Positions 26,157-35,275 of a stretch of DNA of 64,000 bases are shown here, piece after piece. Within the stretch, counting starts at the first letter, position 1. Each line of letters begins with the position of its first letter. The translations under genes were made by a program, and so were the position numbers. This stretch comes from Sphingobacterium sp. UBA2700 (GTDB lineage: Bacteria; Bacteroidota; Bacteroidia; Sphingobacteriales; Sphingobacteriaceae), in NCBI GenBank assembly GCA_002354335.1, contig DELI01000005.1, positions 403,021 through 467,020 of the forward strand, given 5' to 3'. Below the pieces are notes generated by a model, which did no database searches, was not told where the DNA came from, and saw only the letters and a program-made list of their open reading frames with translations.

Positions 26157-26942
26157 TTAATCTCTTTTTCCACCACGGTTGTTATCACGACGACCACCAC
26201 CACGGTTGTTATCACGACGGCCTCCGCCACGGTTGTCACGACGGTCTGAACCACCTTCGTTGCCACCACGAGACTTCACGCCTGATGCTTGACCGATGTT
26301 TGGAGATAAGTCACGTTTACCGTAAACTTCACCTTTACAGATCCAAACTTTCACACCGATCTTACCGTAAGTAGTTAATGCTTCTGCTAAAGCATAGTCG
26401 ATATCTGCACGTAATGTGTGTAAAGGAGTTCTTCCTTCTTTGTATTGTTCAGTACGTGCCATCTCAGCACCACCTAAACGACCTGAACACATTACTTTGA
26501 TACCTTCAGCACCCATACGCATCGTTGAAGCGATAGCAGTTTTCATTGCACGACGGAAAGAGATACGAGCCTCTAATTGTTTTGCAATACCTTCAGCTAC
26601 TAACTTCGCATCTAGCTCAGGACGTTTGATTTCAAAAATGTTGATTTGAACATCTTTCTTAGTCAATTTCTTTAACTCTTCTTTGATCTTATCAACCTCT
26701 TGTCCGCCTTTACCGATAACGATTCCTGGACGTGCTGTGTGGATTGTAACAGTAATACGTTTTAAAGTTCTTTCAATAACAACTTTTGCTACACCGCCTT
26801 TAGCGATACGTACAGAAAGATACTTTCTGATTTTTTCGTCCTCAACTAACTTATCAGAATAGTTGTTGCCTCCGAACCAATTAGAATCCCATCCTTTGAT
26901 GATCCCTAATCTGCTACCTATTGGATTTGCTTTTTGTCCCAT
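26157..26942 (-). CDS. rpsC: Ribosomal protein S3 (uS3) with an Arg/Gly/Asn-rich tail
   Basis: 261 residues. The KH domain ([20 protein letters not shown], about 68-87) and C-terminal domain ([20 protein letters not shown]) are normal. From about residue 222 the protein ends in a low-complexity tail with repeats of GGGRRDNNR, longer than the E. coli protein by about 30 residues. S3 forms the mRNA entry helicase site; the tail should be flexible and nucleic-acid binding. Confidence 0.96.
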   Translation of the reverse strand: MGQKANPIGSRLGIIKGWDSNWFGGNNYSDKLVEDEKIRKYLSVRIAKGGVAKVVIERTLKRITVTIHTARPGIVIGKGGQEVDKIKEELKKLTKKDVQINIFEIKRPELDAKLVAEGIAKQLEARISFRRAMKTAIASTMRMGAEGIKVMCSGRLGGAEMARTEQYKEGRTPLHTLRADIDYALAEALTTYGKIGVKVWICKGEVYGKRDLSPNIGQASGVKSRGGNEGGSDRRDNRGGGRRDNNRGGGRRDNNRGGKRD

Positions 26943-26953
26943 TCTTAGTAATA

Positions 26954-27385
26954 TTAGTTATTAACGTTGTTTACACTGTCTACCACCAAAGTAACATGAT
27001 TTGAACGCTTGCGAATTCTGTAACCACGACCTTGAGGTGCTGGACGTAATCTCTTTAATTGACGACCACCACCAACAGATACTTCTTTTACAAATAAACC
27101 ACCATCCTCAACTGAAGCGCCTTCATTTTTAGCTTCCCAGTTTTTGATTGCTGATAATAATAATTTCTCAACACGGATAGCAGCCTCTTTACCTGTATGT
27201 TTTAGAATGTATAATGCATTCTCAACTTTTTGACCACGGATAAGATCCACTACTAAACGCATTTTGCGCGGAGACGTAGGGCAGTTCAATAATTTGGCAG
27301 TAGAAGCTCCTCCTACCTGAGCTTTTAACTGCTCTTTGCGCTGTTTAATTAAAACAGATTTTTTAAGTTTCTTTGTTGCTTCCAT
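26954..27385 (-). CDS. rplV: Ribosomal protein L22 (uL22)
   Basis: 143 residues. The core ([40 protein letters not shown]) lines the exit tunnel. A lysine-rich N-terminal extension of about 30 residues precedes it, compared with E. coli. 6 bp after rpsS. Confidence 0.96.
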   Translation of the reverse strand: MEATKKLKKSVLIKQRKEQLKAQVGGASTAKLLNCPTSPRKMRLVVDLIRGQKVENALYILKHTGKEAAIRVEKLLLSAIKNWEAKNEGASVEDGGLFVKEVSVGGGRQLKRLRPAPQGRGYRIRKRSNHVTLVVDSVNNVNN

Positions 27386-27391
27386 TACCTA

Positions 27392-27658
27392 TTATTTTTT
27401 CTTTTCTGCGTGGCCTCTGAAAGTACGCGTAGGCGCAAATTCACCAAGCTTGTGACCAACCATATTCTCTGTTACATAAACCGGAATGAATTTATTCCCG
27501 TTGTGCACTGCGAAGGTATGGCCAACAAAATCAGGTGAAATCATTGATCTACGAGACCAAGTCTTAATTACTGACTTCTTGTTTGTTTCATTCATAGAAA
27601 GAACTTTTCTTTCTAAGTTGTGATCGATATAAGGACCTTTTTTAATTGAACGAGCCAT
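27392..27658 (-). CDS. rpsS: Ribosomal protein S19 (uS19)
   Basis: 88 residues starting [20 protein letters not shown], with [20 protein letters not shown] and [15 protein letters not shown]. It is in the 30S head, in contact with S13. One-base overlap with the rplB stop. Confidence 0.97.
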   Translation of the reverse strand: MARSIKKGPYIDHNLERKVLSMNETNKKSVIKTWSRRSMISPDFVGHTFAVHNGNKFIPVYVTENMVGHKLGEFAPTRTFRGHAEKKK

Positions 27659-28485
27659 TATTTTTTCCTTCTCTCAATGATGTAACGATTCGATGTTTTC
27701 TTCTTGTAGCGAGTTTTGTAGCCTTTAGCTAAAACTCCTGTGCGTGAACGAGGGTGACCTCCTGATGAACGACCTTCACCACCTCCCATAGGGTGATCAA
27801 CAGGGTTCATAGCAACACCACGTACGCGAGGACGACGACCTAACCAACGCTTACGACCAGCTTTACCTAACACTTGGTTAGATTTTTCAGCATTTGATAC
27901 TGAACCAATCGTTGCAACACAGGTTAATAAGATCATACGAGTCTCTCCTGATGGCAATTTAATAATTGCATACTTTCCATCACGTGCAGATAATTGCGCG
28001 TAAGTTCCTGCCGAACGAGCGATTGAACCACCTTGACCAGGATTCAATTCGATGTTATGGATAATAGAACCTAATGGAATGTTTGCAAGTGGCATTGTAT
28101 TACCAACTTCTGGGGCTACTGATTCACCTGCAATTACAGTTTGACCAACTGTTAAACCAGCTGGAGCAATGATGTAACGTTTCTCACCATCCGCGTAGTG
28201 CAATAATGCAATACGTGCTGTACGATTCGGATCGTACTCGATAGTAGCTACTGTTGCAGGGATATCTTTTTTATCGCGTTTGAAATCTATTAATCGGTAT
28301 ACTTTTTTATGTCCCCCACCGATGTAACGCATAGTCATTTTACCGGAGTTATTACGACCACCTGACTTGTTTACTTTAGTTACTACTAATGATTTCTCAG
28401 GAACGTTAGTTGTAACGTCTGAATAATCAGCACCAACTCTAAAGCGAGTACCAGGGGTTACCGGTTTGAATCTTTTAACTGCCAT
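27658..28485 (-). CDS. rplB: Ribosomal protein L2 (uL2)
   Basis: 275 residues with the peptidyl-transferase-associated [20 protein letters not shown] region near 222-241, containing the conserved histidine. Normal bacterial length. 6 bp after rplW. Confidence 0.97.
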   Translation of the reverse strand: MAVKRFKPVTPGTRFRVGADYSDVTTNVPEKSLVVTKVNKSGGRNNSGKMTMRYIGGGHKKVYRLIDFKRDKKDIPATVATIEYDPNRTARIALLHYADGEKRYIIAPAGLTVGQTVIAGESVAPEVGNTMPLANIPLGSIIHNIELNPGQGGSIARSAGTYAQLSARDGKYAIIKLPSGETRMILLTCVATIGSVSNAEKSNQVLGKAGRKRWLGRRPRVRGVAMNPVDHPMGGGEGRSSGGHPRSRTGVLAKGYKTRYKKKTSNRYIIERRKK

Positions 28486-28491
28486 TTCTTA

Positions 28492-28782
28492 TTATAGTGT
28501 ACTGTAAAAGTCAATAGTCTCACCATCCTTAACTGTGATGATGGCTTTTTTATACTTAGGGCTTCTTCCAGAAACGAAACCAGCTTTTGTGTAACGGCTT
28601 TTTGATTTACCCGCAACAACTGCAGTGTTAACTGCAACTACTGATACGCCAAACATTTGCTCAACAGCTTGTTTGATCTGGATTTTGTTTGCTCTGTGAT
28701 CTACTTTGAAAGCGTAACGGTTTAATTTTTCCGTCAATAATGAAGCTTTCTCAGTTAAGATAGGTTTTTTAATAATTTCCAT
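28492..28782 (-). CDS. rplW: Ribosomal protein L23 (uL23)
   Basis: 96 residues (IIKKPILTEKASLLTEKLNR; FKVDHRANKIQIKQAVEQMF). It forms the docking site for trigger factor and SRP at the tunnel exit. 1 bp after rplD. Confidence 0.97.
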   Translation of the reverse strand: MEIIKKPILTEKASLLTEKLNRYAFKVDHRANKIQIKQAVEQMFGVSVVAVNTAVVAGKSKSRYTKAGFVSGRSPKYKKAIITVKDGETIDFYSTL

Positions 28783-28783
28783 A

Positions 28784-29413
28784 TTACTTAGCTAATGCTT
28801 CCTCCAAAGTTTTTACAGAATCTGCAGTCAACAATAATTTTGTAGCATTTAATACATCATATGTATTCAACTCTGATGCTACAATAACTTTTGCTTTCTT
28901 CAAGTTTCTGCTTGATAAATAAACATTGTTATTGTATGCTGATAATACTAATAAAGTTTTTTCATCAGCAACATTTAAAGCGTTGATTAAAGACACATAG
29001 TTCTTTGTTTTGATTGAATCGAAGTTTACTTCATCCAATACTACAACATTGTTCTCTTGTGCTTTGTAGCTTAACGCCGATTTACGAGCTAATTGCTTTA
29101 ATTTTTTGTTCAATTTAAAGCTGTAGTCTCTTGGTTGAGGACCGAATACACGACCACCACCATTAAACAATGGAGATTTGATAGAGCCCGCACGAGCACC
29201 ACCTGTACCTTTTTGTTTGTGTAATTTACGAGTTGAACCCGCGATTTCGTTACGTTGTTTAGACTTGTGTGTTCCTTGGCGTTGGTTCGCTAAGTATTGT
29301 TTCACATCTAAATAGATCGCATGGTCGTTTGGCTCTACACCGAATACTGACTCAGGAAGTTGCACCTTGGCACCTGTTTCTTTACCTGATAAATTTAATA
29401 CTTTAACTTCCAT
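28784..29413 (-). CDS. rplD: Ribosomal protein L4 (uL4)
   Basis: 209 residues with the extended tunnel loop ([40 protein letters not shown]). In E. coli L4 represses the S10 operon through its leader; whether that holds here is unknown. 5 bp after rplC. Confidence 0.97.
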   Translation of the reverse strand: MEVKVLNLSGKETGAKVQLPESVFGVEPNDHAIYLDVKQYLANQRQGTHKSKQRNEIAGSTRKLHKQKGTGGARAGSIKSPLFNGGGRVFGPQPRDYSFKLNKKLKQLARKSALSYKAQENNVVVLDEVNFDSIKTKNYVSLINALNVADEKTLLVLSAYNNNVYLSSRNLKKAKVIVASELNTYDVLNATKLLLTADSVKTLEEALAK

Positions 29414-29418
29414 CTCTA

Positions 29419-30036
29419 CTATTTGTCTACGATTACAAATGAACCTTTAGCTCCTGGAATGGAACCACTAACAACGATTAGGTTTTGCTCAGGGTAAACT
29501 TTCAATACTTGTAAGTTTTGAACTTTTACACGCTCACCACCTGTACGACCAGCCATGCGCATTCCTTTGAATACACGTGAAGGCCATGATGAAGCTCCCA
29601 ATGAACCTGGCGCACGTAGTCTGTTGTGCTGACCGTGAGTCGCACCACCTACACCACCAAATCCGTGACGCTTCATTACACCTTGGAAACCTTTACCTTT
29701 TGAAGTACCAACTACATCAACGTACTCGCCTTCTTCAAATAAAGTAACATCCACGATGTCACCTAGTTGCTTCTCATCTTCGAAAGTTTTGAACTCAACT
29801 AGTTTACGCTTAGGACTAACCCCTGCCTTTGCAAAGTGTCCTTTTAGAGGAGCCGATGTGTTCTTTTCCTTAGCTTCATCAAAACCAAGTTGAACTGCTG
29901 AATAGCCATCTTTCTCTACCGTACGTATCTGCGTAACCACGCACGGCCCAGCCTCGATTACTGTACAAGGGATGTTTTTCCCTTCAGTGTTGAACAGGCT
30001 GGTCATTCCTACTTTTTTACCAATAATTCCTGACAT
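29419..30036 (-). CDS. rplC: Ribosomal protein L3 (uL3)
   Basis: 205 residues: [20 protein letters not shown] at the start and the [20 protein letters not shown] loop that reaches toward the peptidyl-transferase centre, with the conserved glutamine that is methylated by PrmB in other bacteria. First gene of the operon here: rpsJ, normally before it, is absent, and a strong promoter lies directly upstream. Confidence 0.97.
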   Translation of the reverse strand: MSGIIGKKVGMTSLFNTEGKNIPCTVIEAGPCVVTQIRTVEKDGYSAVQLGFDEAKEKNTSAPLKGHFAKAGVSPKRKLVEFKTFEDEKQLGDIVDVTLFEEGEYVDVVGTSKGKGFQGVMKRHGFGGVGGATHGQHNRLRAPGSLGASSWPSRVFKGMRMAGRTGGERVKVQNLQVLKVYPEQNLIVVSGSIPGAKGSFVIVDK

Positions 30037-30064
30037 GTTATAAATTAATTAATTAATCGTCCAT

Positions 30065-30112
30065 CGAAGCAGTAGGGCTTCGCTCAAGACACAATCCCCC
30101 CTAAAGGGATTG
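30065..30112 (-). promoter_or_regulatory. Structured leader of the rplC operon
   Basis: Two hairpins lie between the promoter and rplC: CAATCCC/GGGATTG (30092-30098 with 30106-30112) and CGAAGC/GCTTCG (30065-30070 with 30077-30082). Possible autoregulatory leader; no known family matched. Confidence 0.45.
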
Positions 30113-30143
30113 CAAAATTACAAACTATTTTATAACTATCAAA
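30113..30143 (-). promoter_or_regulatory. Promoter of the rplC ribosomal operon
   Basis: On the minus strand TTTG (30143-30140), 19 bases, then TAATTTTG (30120-30113): both elements and spacing fit the Bacteroidota sigma-A consensus. Confidence 0.8.
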
Positions 30144-30200
30144 TAATAAGTGAATTATTTTTTTTATTCCGAATGACCAGTCTATCCTTTGCTTTGAAAT

Positions 30201-31442
30201 TTATTCTTTGATTAAAGGTTCGCCAGCGAGTAAGCGTTGGTATCTTACTAATGCCTCTACATAATAATAGTCCGCATAGGTTAAAGGAACATCAATTTCA
30301 GAATTCAATGGTAATGCTCCTACGCTGTGTTTCAAGATAAAGCCGCCATTTTCACCTTGTTTAGCAAAATAGGTGTCTGAAGATAGATTCTTCAGCATGG
30401 TCTCCGCTTTTTTAAAGTAGTTTGTTGATTCTTTTCCCTTGGTATAGGATGAGAGTTCCATCAAAGCAGAGGCGAATAGAGCTCCTGCCGAGACGTCGCG
30501 CAAATCCCTTTGGCTATAGATTTTACTATCAGCAGGAACTTTATCATAATCGTAATCCCAAACCGGAATCAGGTCCGCAGGCATATTCTTATGGTTCAAG
30601 ATATATTTGGCAACCTTGCGCGCTTGGTTTAAATAAGCTTTGTCCTTTGTCTCTCTGTACATCATCGTATAACCATACAATGCCCAAGCCTGCCCTCTAG
30701 CCCATGCTGACTCATCGGAAAAACCCTGATGTGTTTTCTTAGCAATGACAGCACCGGTTTCTGGATCGTAATCAATCACGTGGTAAGAGCTATTGTCTTT
30801 ACGGAAGTGATTTTTTATTGTTGTGTTCGCATGCTTCTTAGAAATGTCCGCATATTTCTTGTTGCCCGTCATTTTAGACACTTGCATTAAGAACTCCAGA
30901 TTCATCATGTTGTCAATAATCACTGGAAACTTCCATTTGCCATGATCCCATGAACGAATCGCCTGTGTCTTGGGACTATATCTAGATGTCAAAGATTCAG
31001 CGCCAGTGGCCAAGATTGGTTTAAACTGTGTACTATCTCCGGTCAAACGTAAAGCATTACCAAAACTACAAAACAACATAAAGCCAAGATCGTGTGTCCC
31101 CTTATTATATTGTTCCTTCTCCAAATGCTTTAATTTCGCTAATGCCAGGTTCAATAACTCCTTATCACCTGTTCCTTCAGAAAGCAGCAACAAGGTTCCT
31201 GGATAAAATCCCGAACACCACCATCTCGACCCGGAGAATACATGTGCTCCTTTTTCAAAAGTCTTCGGAAACTGATCTTCTGGTGTTGCTGCGGCCAACA
31301 CTTTTATTTGCTTCGCCGATGCTGCAAGTTGCCCGTCAATGAAACTCTTGTCCAATGCAAGATCCTTTTTTGCTTGCCCCATCAAGGAGCCAGTAGTCAG
31401 CATAAAAAATACCGAAGAGAATAATAAAGTTTTTGTGTTCAT
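30201..31442 (-). CDS. Glycoside hydrolase family 88 (unsaturated glucuronyl hydrolase)
   Basis: A 413-residue exported enzyme with a signal peptide (1-22, ending LMGQA). GH88 features: THDLGF (Asp118) and IIDNMMN (Asp177), matching the two catalytic aspartates of Bacillus UGL (88 and 149), and SAWARGQAWALYG near 246. It removes the unsaturated uronic acid left by polysaccharide lyases (for example from glycosaminoglycans) by hydration of the double bond. No lyase or sulfatase is nearby, so this is an isolated copy. The minus-strand gene stands 158 bp downstream of rplC's leader. Confidence 0.9.
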   Translation of the reverse strand: MNTKTLLFSSVFFMLTTGSLMGQAKKDLALDKSFIDGQLAASAKQIKVLAAATPEDQFPKTFEKGAHVFSGSRWWCSGFYPGTLLLLSEGTGDKELLNLALAKLKHLEKEQYNKGTHDLGFMLFCSFGNALRLTGDSTQFKPILATGAESLTSRYSPKTQAIRSWDHGKWKFPVIIDNMMNLEFLMQVSKMTGNKKYADISKKHANTTIKNHFRKDNSSYHVIDYDPETGAVIAKKTHQGFSDESAWARGQAWALYGYTMMYRETKDKAYLNQARKVAKYILNHKNMPADLIPVWDYDYDKVPADSKIYSQRDLRDVSAGALFASALMELSSYTKGKESTNYFKKAETMLKNLSSDTYFAKQGENGGFILKHSVGALPLNSEIDVPLTYADYYYVEALVRYQRLLAGEPLIKE

Positions 31443-31647
31443 AGATATATAATTAGCACTATTAATAAGGTTCCTTTTGGTTTTCCAATTTATCGGAAAT
31501 TTGAAAGTAAGTATACTTTTCCAATATGAATCATTAAAAAACCGAAATCGATTTCGCGGGATACATCGATAGAAATTCCTTTTCTATTAATATTCAAAAT
31601 AGAATAAGACCTTAAAGACAACTTTAAAATTACGGAGTATCAAAAAC

Positions 31648-31682
31648 AAGACGAGGCTATCTTTTCATGATAGCCTCGTCTT
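31648..31682 (-). terminator. Terminator hairpin between the CoA-binding and GH88 genes
   Basis: AAGACGAGGCTATC (31648-31661) pairs perfectly with GATAGCCTCGTCTT (31669-31682). It follows the CoA-binding-protein gene on the minus strand and is trailed by GTTTTTG. Confidence 0.85.
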
Positions 31683-31703
31683 TTTCCTAAATCTTATATG
31701 AAA

Positions 31704-32063
31704 TTAAAACTGTCCAGTATTTAGCATGACCAATGTACAAGCCTCAACAACTTCAATCCCCTGCTCTCTTGCCTTATCTGCAAGTTCAGGATTCTCAGCG
31801 CCCGGGTTGAAGATAATGCGCTTTGGATTAGTTTTTAAAATATAGTCGTAGTAAGGTGCCTGATTCTGTGGACCAACATACAAAGTTATCGTATCGATAT
31901 CCTGATGAATAGTCTCTGCAGGCTCGATCTCAGCTCCAGCAACCGTCCCAACCTTTCTACCAACATTCACAATAGGGAATCCTTTCCTTACCAACTTATT
32001 TGCCACTAAATAGGAGTATCTAGCTGGATTAGTACTCGCGCCTAAAATCAAGGTTTTTTTCAT
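31704..32063 (-). CDS. CoA-binding-domain protein (YccU type)
   Basis: A 119-residue single Rossmann-type CoA-binding domain: KTLILGASTNPARYSYLVAN at the N-terminus, VNVGRKVG, DTITLYVGPQ, and the FNPGAENPELADKAREQGI motif in the second half. Small stand-alone proteins of this family bind CoA but have no established reaction. It lies 15 bp downstream of the serine hydrolase gene on the same strand, so the two are probably cotranscribed. Confidence 0.88.
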   Translation of the reverse strand: MKKTLILGASTNPARYSYLVANKLVRKGFPIVNVGRKVGTVAGAEIEPAETIHQDIDTITLYVGPQNQAPYYDYILKTNPKRIIFNPGAENPELADKAREQGIEVVEACTLVMLNTGQF

Positions 32064-32078
32064 ATGTTACTGAATTAA

Positions 32079-33266
32079 TTATTGAACAAATTCTCCATTT
32101 GCGTTATACGCATTTTGTCTCAAAATAGGCATTTCTAAAATCTTATACAAATTATCTAGCTGATTGAGACTGCCATTTGCCATGTTAGTCAATAAAACAA
32201 TCGTTACATCATTAGTAAAATCACGTATATATAGGCTCTTAAAGCCATGCCACCAACCCGTATGATATACGATTTGATTCCCTGGAGGACTAAAAGTTCG
32301 CCAGCCATAACCATAGCTAAATAAACTACGCTTCGCATCGCTACGCGGAACAAATGAAGAGTCTTGTAAGGCTTTCCCTAATACCCGACCATCCTTTAAA
32401 GCCAAATCAAGCTTATACAAGTCGCGTACGGTACTATATATCCCCTTGTCTCCTACTGGTCCATCCAAATAATCCTGTACGACAGAGCGTCTCCAAATCT
32501 TATCATGGCCAATCACTTTCGTAGGGATTTTTTCATAAACGGCTTTGGAATAAACATTTGTATTCTTCATGCCCGCCGGATCGAAGACATTCTCCTTCAT
32601 AAACACGGCGAAATCTTTGCCGCTCACCTTTTCGATAATCGACCCCAAAACCATGAAATTTGAATTATTATAATGGAATCTTCCATCAGGAGCGCCGTAG
32701 CGCCCTGGATGATGCTGAATCAATAAATTCATCGCATCTTGATTCGTCATCCCTTTTTTACGATCTGGCCATACCGTCTCAGCAAAATATACATAATTCG
32801 GAAGCCCGGAGCGATGTGACAATAATTGCTGTATGGTAATACCTTTATACGGAAAATCTGGGTAATATTGCTCGACAGAGTCCGTAAGCTTTAACTTGCC
32901 CTGTTCGGCCAAGATCAGCACTCCGATCGCTGTCATAGGTTTGGAAACCGATGCTAACTCAAACTGCGAATTGATATCTAGACTATCCTTCAATAAATAA
33001 TCCGCCCATCCAAAAGAATTCTGATAAAGGATCTTACCTTTCTTAGCTACTAGCACATTCCCATTAAATCCGGCTCTCTTATGCAAGTTCTGCATAAACG
33101 AATCAATCTGTTGATCTGCTTCCGCAGGATTGTAAATCAAACTTATGCTATCTTTTTTCTCTTGCTTCTCCCGCTCTTCAACCTGTTTTGCTTCTGGAGA
33201 CCCTCCGCAGGATGTTAAAGCAAAAACCGCAATCCCAAGGGCTAAACTAAACTTTTTAAAATTCAC
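32079..33266 (-). CDS. Serine hydrolase lipoprotein, class C beta-lactamase fold
   Basis: A 395-residue lipoprotein (LTSC, Cys20) with a charged linker, then the beta-lactamase/penicillin-binding fold: SxxK at 106-109 (SVSK), YxN at 199-201 (YNN), and an HTG motif (VYHTGWWHG) in place of KTG. This is the set of class C beta-lactamases, DD-peptidases and esterases such as EstB. The role is probably envelope ester or peptide hydrolysis; a true beta-lactamase is less likely with a lipid anchor and no regulator. Upstream lies heptad locus C. Confidence 0.87.
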   Translation of the reverse strand: MNFKKFSLALGIAVFALTSCGGSPEAKQVEEREKQEKKDSISLIYNPAEADQQIDSFMQNLHKRAGFNGNVLVAKKGKILYQNSFGWADYLLKDSLDINSQFELASVSKPMTAIGVLILAEQGKLKLTDSVEQYYPDFPYKGITIQQLLSHRSGLPNYVYFAETVWPDRKKGMTNQDAMNLLIQHHPGRYGAPDGRFHYNNSNFMVLGSIIEKVSGKDFAVFMKENVFDPAGMKNTNVYSKAVYEKIPTKVIGHDKIWRRSVVQDYLDGPVGDKGIYSTVRDLYKLDLALKDGRVLGKALQDSSFVPRSDAKRSLFSYGYGWRTFSPPGNQIVYHTGWWHGFKSLYIRDFTNDVTIVLLTNMANGSLNQLDNLYKILEMPILRQNAYNANGEFVQ

Positions 33267-33350
33267 GCTATCCGTTCTAAATCTATTCGTTCAAGTAAAT
33301 TGTTAATGCAAGACAAAATAGTTTTTTCTAGACAAAAAAACAACTGATTG

Positions 33351-33390
33351 ATAGTAGTTAGTACTTAGTATTTAGTATTAAGACCCAATG
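33351..33390 (+). repeat. Heptad repeat element (locus C, left)
   Basis: ATAGTAG, TTAGTAC, TTAGTAT, TTAGTAT, TAAGACC in 7-base register. It faces an inverted copy at 33511-33548 across about 120 bp of unremarkable AT/CT-rich sequence; together with the hairpin they fill the 328-bp gap. Confidence 0.85.
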
Positions 33391-33510
33391 CTGACTGCCA
33401 TGTCACCTTCCATCTCAACTATAAAAACATTCTCTACCTCGCTCCTTGCCTATTTAGCCCCACTTCTTTCCTTCTTTTTGCTTTCAACCCTAAATGCGCT
33501 GATAACAAAC

Positions 33511-33548
33511 TATAGGTCTATATACTAACTACTAGATACTATATACTG
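33511..33548 (-). repeat. Heptad repeat element (locus C, right, inverted)
   Basis: Read on the minus strand: ATAGTAT, CTAGTAG, TTAGTAT, ATAGACC, TATAG. It abuts the pdhC terminator hairpin. Confidence 0.8.
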
Positions 33549-33587
33549 AAACAAAGAAAGCCCTCTCGCGAGGGCTTTCTTTGTTTC
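33548..33587 (-). terminator. pdhC terminator, 18-bp perfect hairpin
   Basis: Bases 33548-33565 are exactly complementary to 33570-33587, with loop TCGC. It lies 7 bp after the pdhC stop; the T-rich stem arm serves as the tract. Confidence 0.85.
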
Positions 33588-33594
33588 TTATTAT

Positions 33595-35238
33595 TTAGGC
33601 CAATAAACGAATTGGCGCTTCTAATAATCCTTTTAGGGTTTGTAAGAATTGCGCTCCTGTTGCACCATCCACTACGCGGTGGTCACAACCTAGAGACAAC
33701 TTCATCACGTTTCCTGGAACTACAGCTCCGTTCTTAACAACTGGAATCTGTTGGATAGCACCAACTGAAAGAATAGCGCCATCAGGTGAATTGATAATGG
33801 ATGTAAACTCATCAATACCAAACATACCTAAGTTAGAAACTGTGAAAGTTGATCCTTCCCAATCAGAAGGCTGCAATTTCTTAGCTTTTGCTTTTTGTGC
33901 GAAGTCTTTAACCTCTGCTGAGATGTGTGATAATGATTTACCATCAGCGAAACGAACAACCGGTACTAACAAGCCGTCTTCAACAGCAATAGCAACACCG
34001 ATGTTAGTATGCTCATTGTATCTGATTTTATCCCCTAACCAAGAAGAGTTCACAGCAGGGTGTTGTTTCAACGCGATTGCTACCGCTTTAATAACGATAT
34101 CATTGAATGAAACTTTTACCGGAGCAACTTCATTGATTTGAGCACGAGCAGCGATAGCATTATCCATATCGATGCTTACGTTCAAATAGAAGTGAGGTGC
34201 AGTAAACAATGACTCTGACAATCGGCGAGCAATTGTTTTACGCATTTGGTTCACAGGTTTCTCAGTGAAACGCTCTTCGCCAATATACTGAGGTAAACTT
34301 ACAGTCTTAGCTTCGCTGTCCGCTGCTTTCGCTGGCGCAGATGCCGCCGCAGCTGGAGCTGCCGAAGGCGTAAAGTTCTCAACATCTTTCTTAACAATAC
34401 GACCACCTTCTGCCGAACCTTTCACTTGTGAAAGATCGATTCCTTTTTCTTTAGCAATTTTCTTCGCTAATGGAGAAGCTTTTACACGTGAATCCGATGA
34501 AGTGCTAATAGCAGCCTCTGGAGCAGCGCTTGTTTCCGCTGGAGCGTCCGCTTTCTTCTCTTCAGATTTTACTTCCGCTTTCGCTGCCGGTTTTTGATTC
34601 AACAATGGAGTTACATCAGTTCCCGCAGGGCCAACGATTGCAATGATATCATTAACTTTCGCTGCTTGACCCGCTTCAACACCAACGTACAATAAAGTAC
34701 CTTCAGCGTAGGCCGTTACTTCCATCGTAGCCTTATCAGTCTCAACGTCTGCAATTGCGTCGTCAGACTTAATTGAATCACCTACTTTGAAGTTCCATTG
34801 TGCAATAACACCTTCGGTCATCGTATCACTCAATAAAGGCATCGTGATGACAGTAACACCTAAATCTTCAGCCGAAACTTGTTCGCCAGCAGGAGCCGAC
34901 TCCTCAGCTTTTTCTTCTTTTGGAGCTTCTTCTTTTGAAGGCTCCTCAGCTTTTGCAGCAGGGGCTGCATCACCGTCCAGTAAAGCTTTATAATCTTCAC
35001 CTTCTTCACCCAAAACAGCAATAACTGCATCAATAGCTACAGCTTCACCTTCTTTCGGGCCAATATATAACAATGTTCCTTCTTGATAAGATTCGAAGTC
35101 CATTGTCGCTTTATCTGTTTCAATCTCGGCAACTAAGTCACCAGAGTTTACTTTATCACCAACTTTTTTGTGCCACTTCGCGATCACACCTTCAGTCATG
35201 GTGTCGCTCATCTTAGGCATTCTTACTACTTCAGCCAT
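33595..35238 (-). CDS. pdhC: Pyruvate dehydrogenase E2, dihydrolipoyl acetyltransferase
   Basis: A 547-residue E2 with two N-terminal lipoyl domains (lysines 43 and 169, each in ETDKATM), Ala/Glu/Lys-rich linkers, a peripheral-subunit-binding domain (VKASPLAKKIAKEKGIDLSQ near 252-271), another flexible linker, and the acetyltransferase core ending with the DHRVVDG motif near 519. It moves acetyl groups from E1 to CoA and forms the core of the complex. It follows the E1 alpha gene by 37 bp. LipA, which makes its cofactor, is encoded at 62.7 kb. Confidence 0.95.
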   Translation of the reverse strand: MAEVVRMPKMSDTMTEGVIAKWHKKVGDKVNSGDLVAEIETDKATMDFESYQEGTLLYIGPKEGEAVAIDAVIAVLGEEGEDYKALLDGDAAPAAKAEEPSKEEAPKEEKAEESAPAGEQVSAEDLGVTVITMPLLSDTMTEGVIAQWNFKVGDSIKSDDAIADVETDKATMEVTAYAEGTLLYVGVEAGQAAKVNDIIAIVGPAGTDVTPLLNQKPAAKAEVKSEEKKADAPAETSAAPEAAISTSSDSRVKASPLAKKIAKEKGIDLSQVKGSAEGGRIVKKDVENFTPSAAPAAAASAPAKAADSEAKTVSLPQYIGEERFTEKPVNQMRKTIARRLSESLFTAPHFYLNVSIDMDNAIAARAQINEVAPVKVSFNDIVIKAVAIALKQHPAVNSSWLGDKIRYNEHTNIGVAIAVEDGLLVPVVRFADGKSLSHISAEVKDFAQKAKAKKLQPSDWEGSTFTVSNLGMFGIDEFTSIINSPDGAILSVGAIQQIPVVKNGAVVPGNVMKLSLGCDHRVVDGATGAQFLQTLKGLLEAPIRLLA

Positions 35239-35275
35239 TGTTTAGGTATCTTCTATTTAGTTAAAGTAATTCTAA

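Noticed and set aside
32079..33266. Antibiotic-resistance beta-lactamase
   Set aside because: The fold fits, but HTG in place of KTG, a lipid anchor and no ampR-like neighbour make a housekeeping esterase or peptidase more likely.
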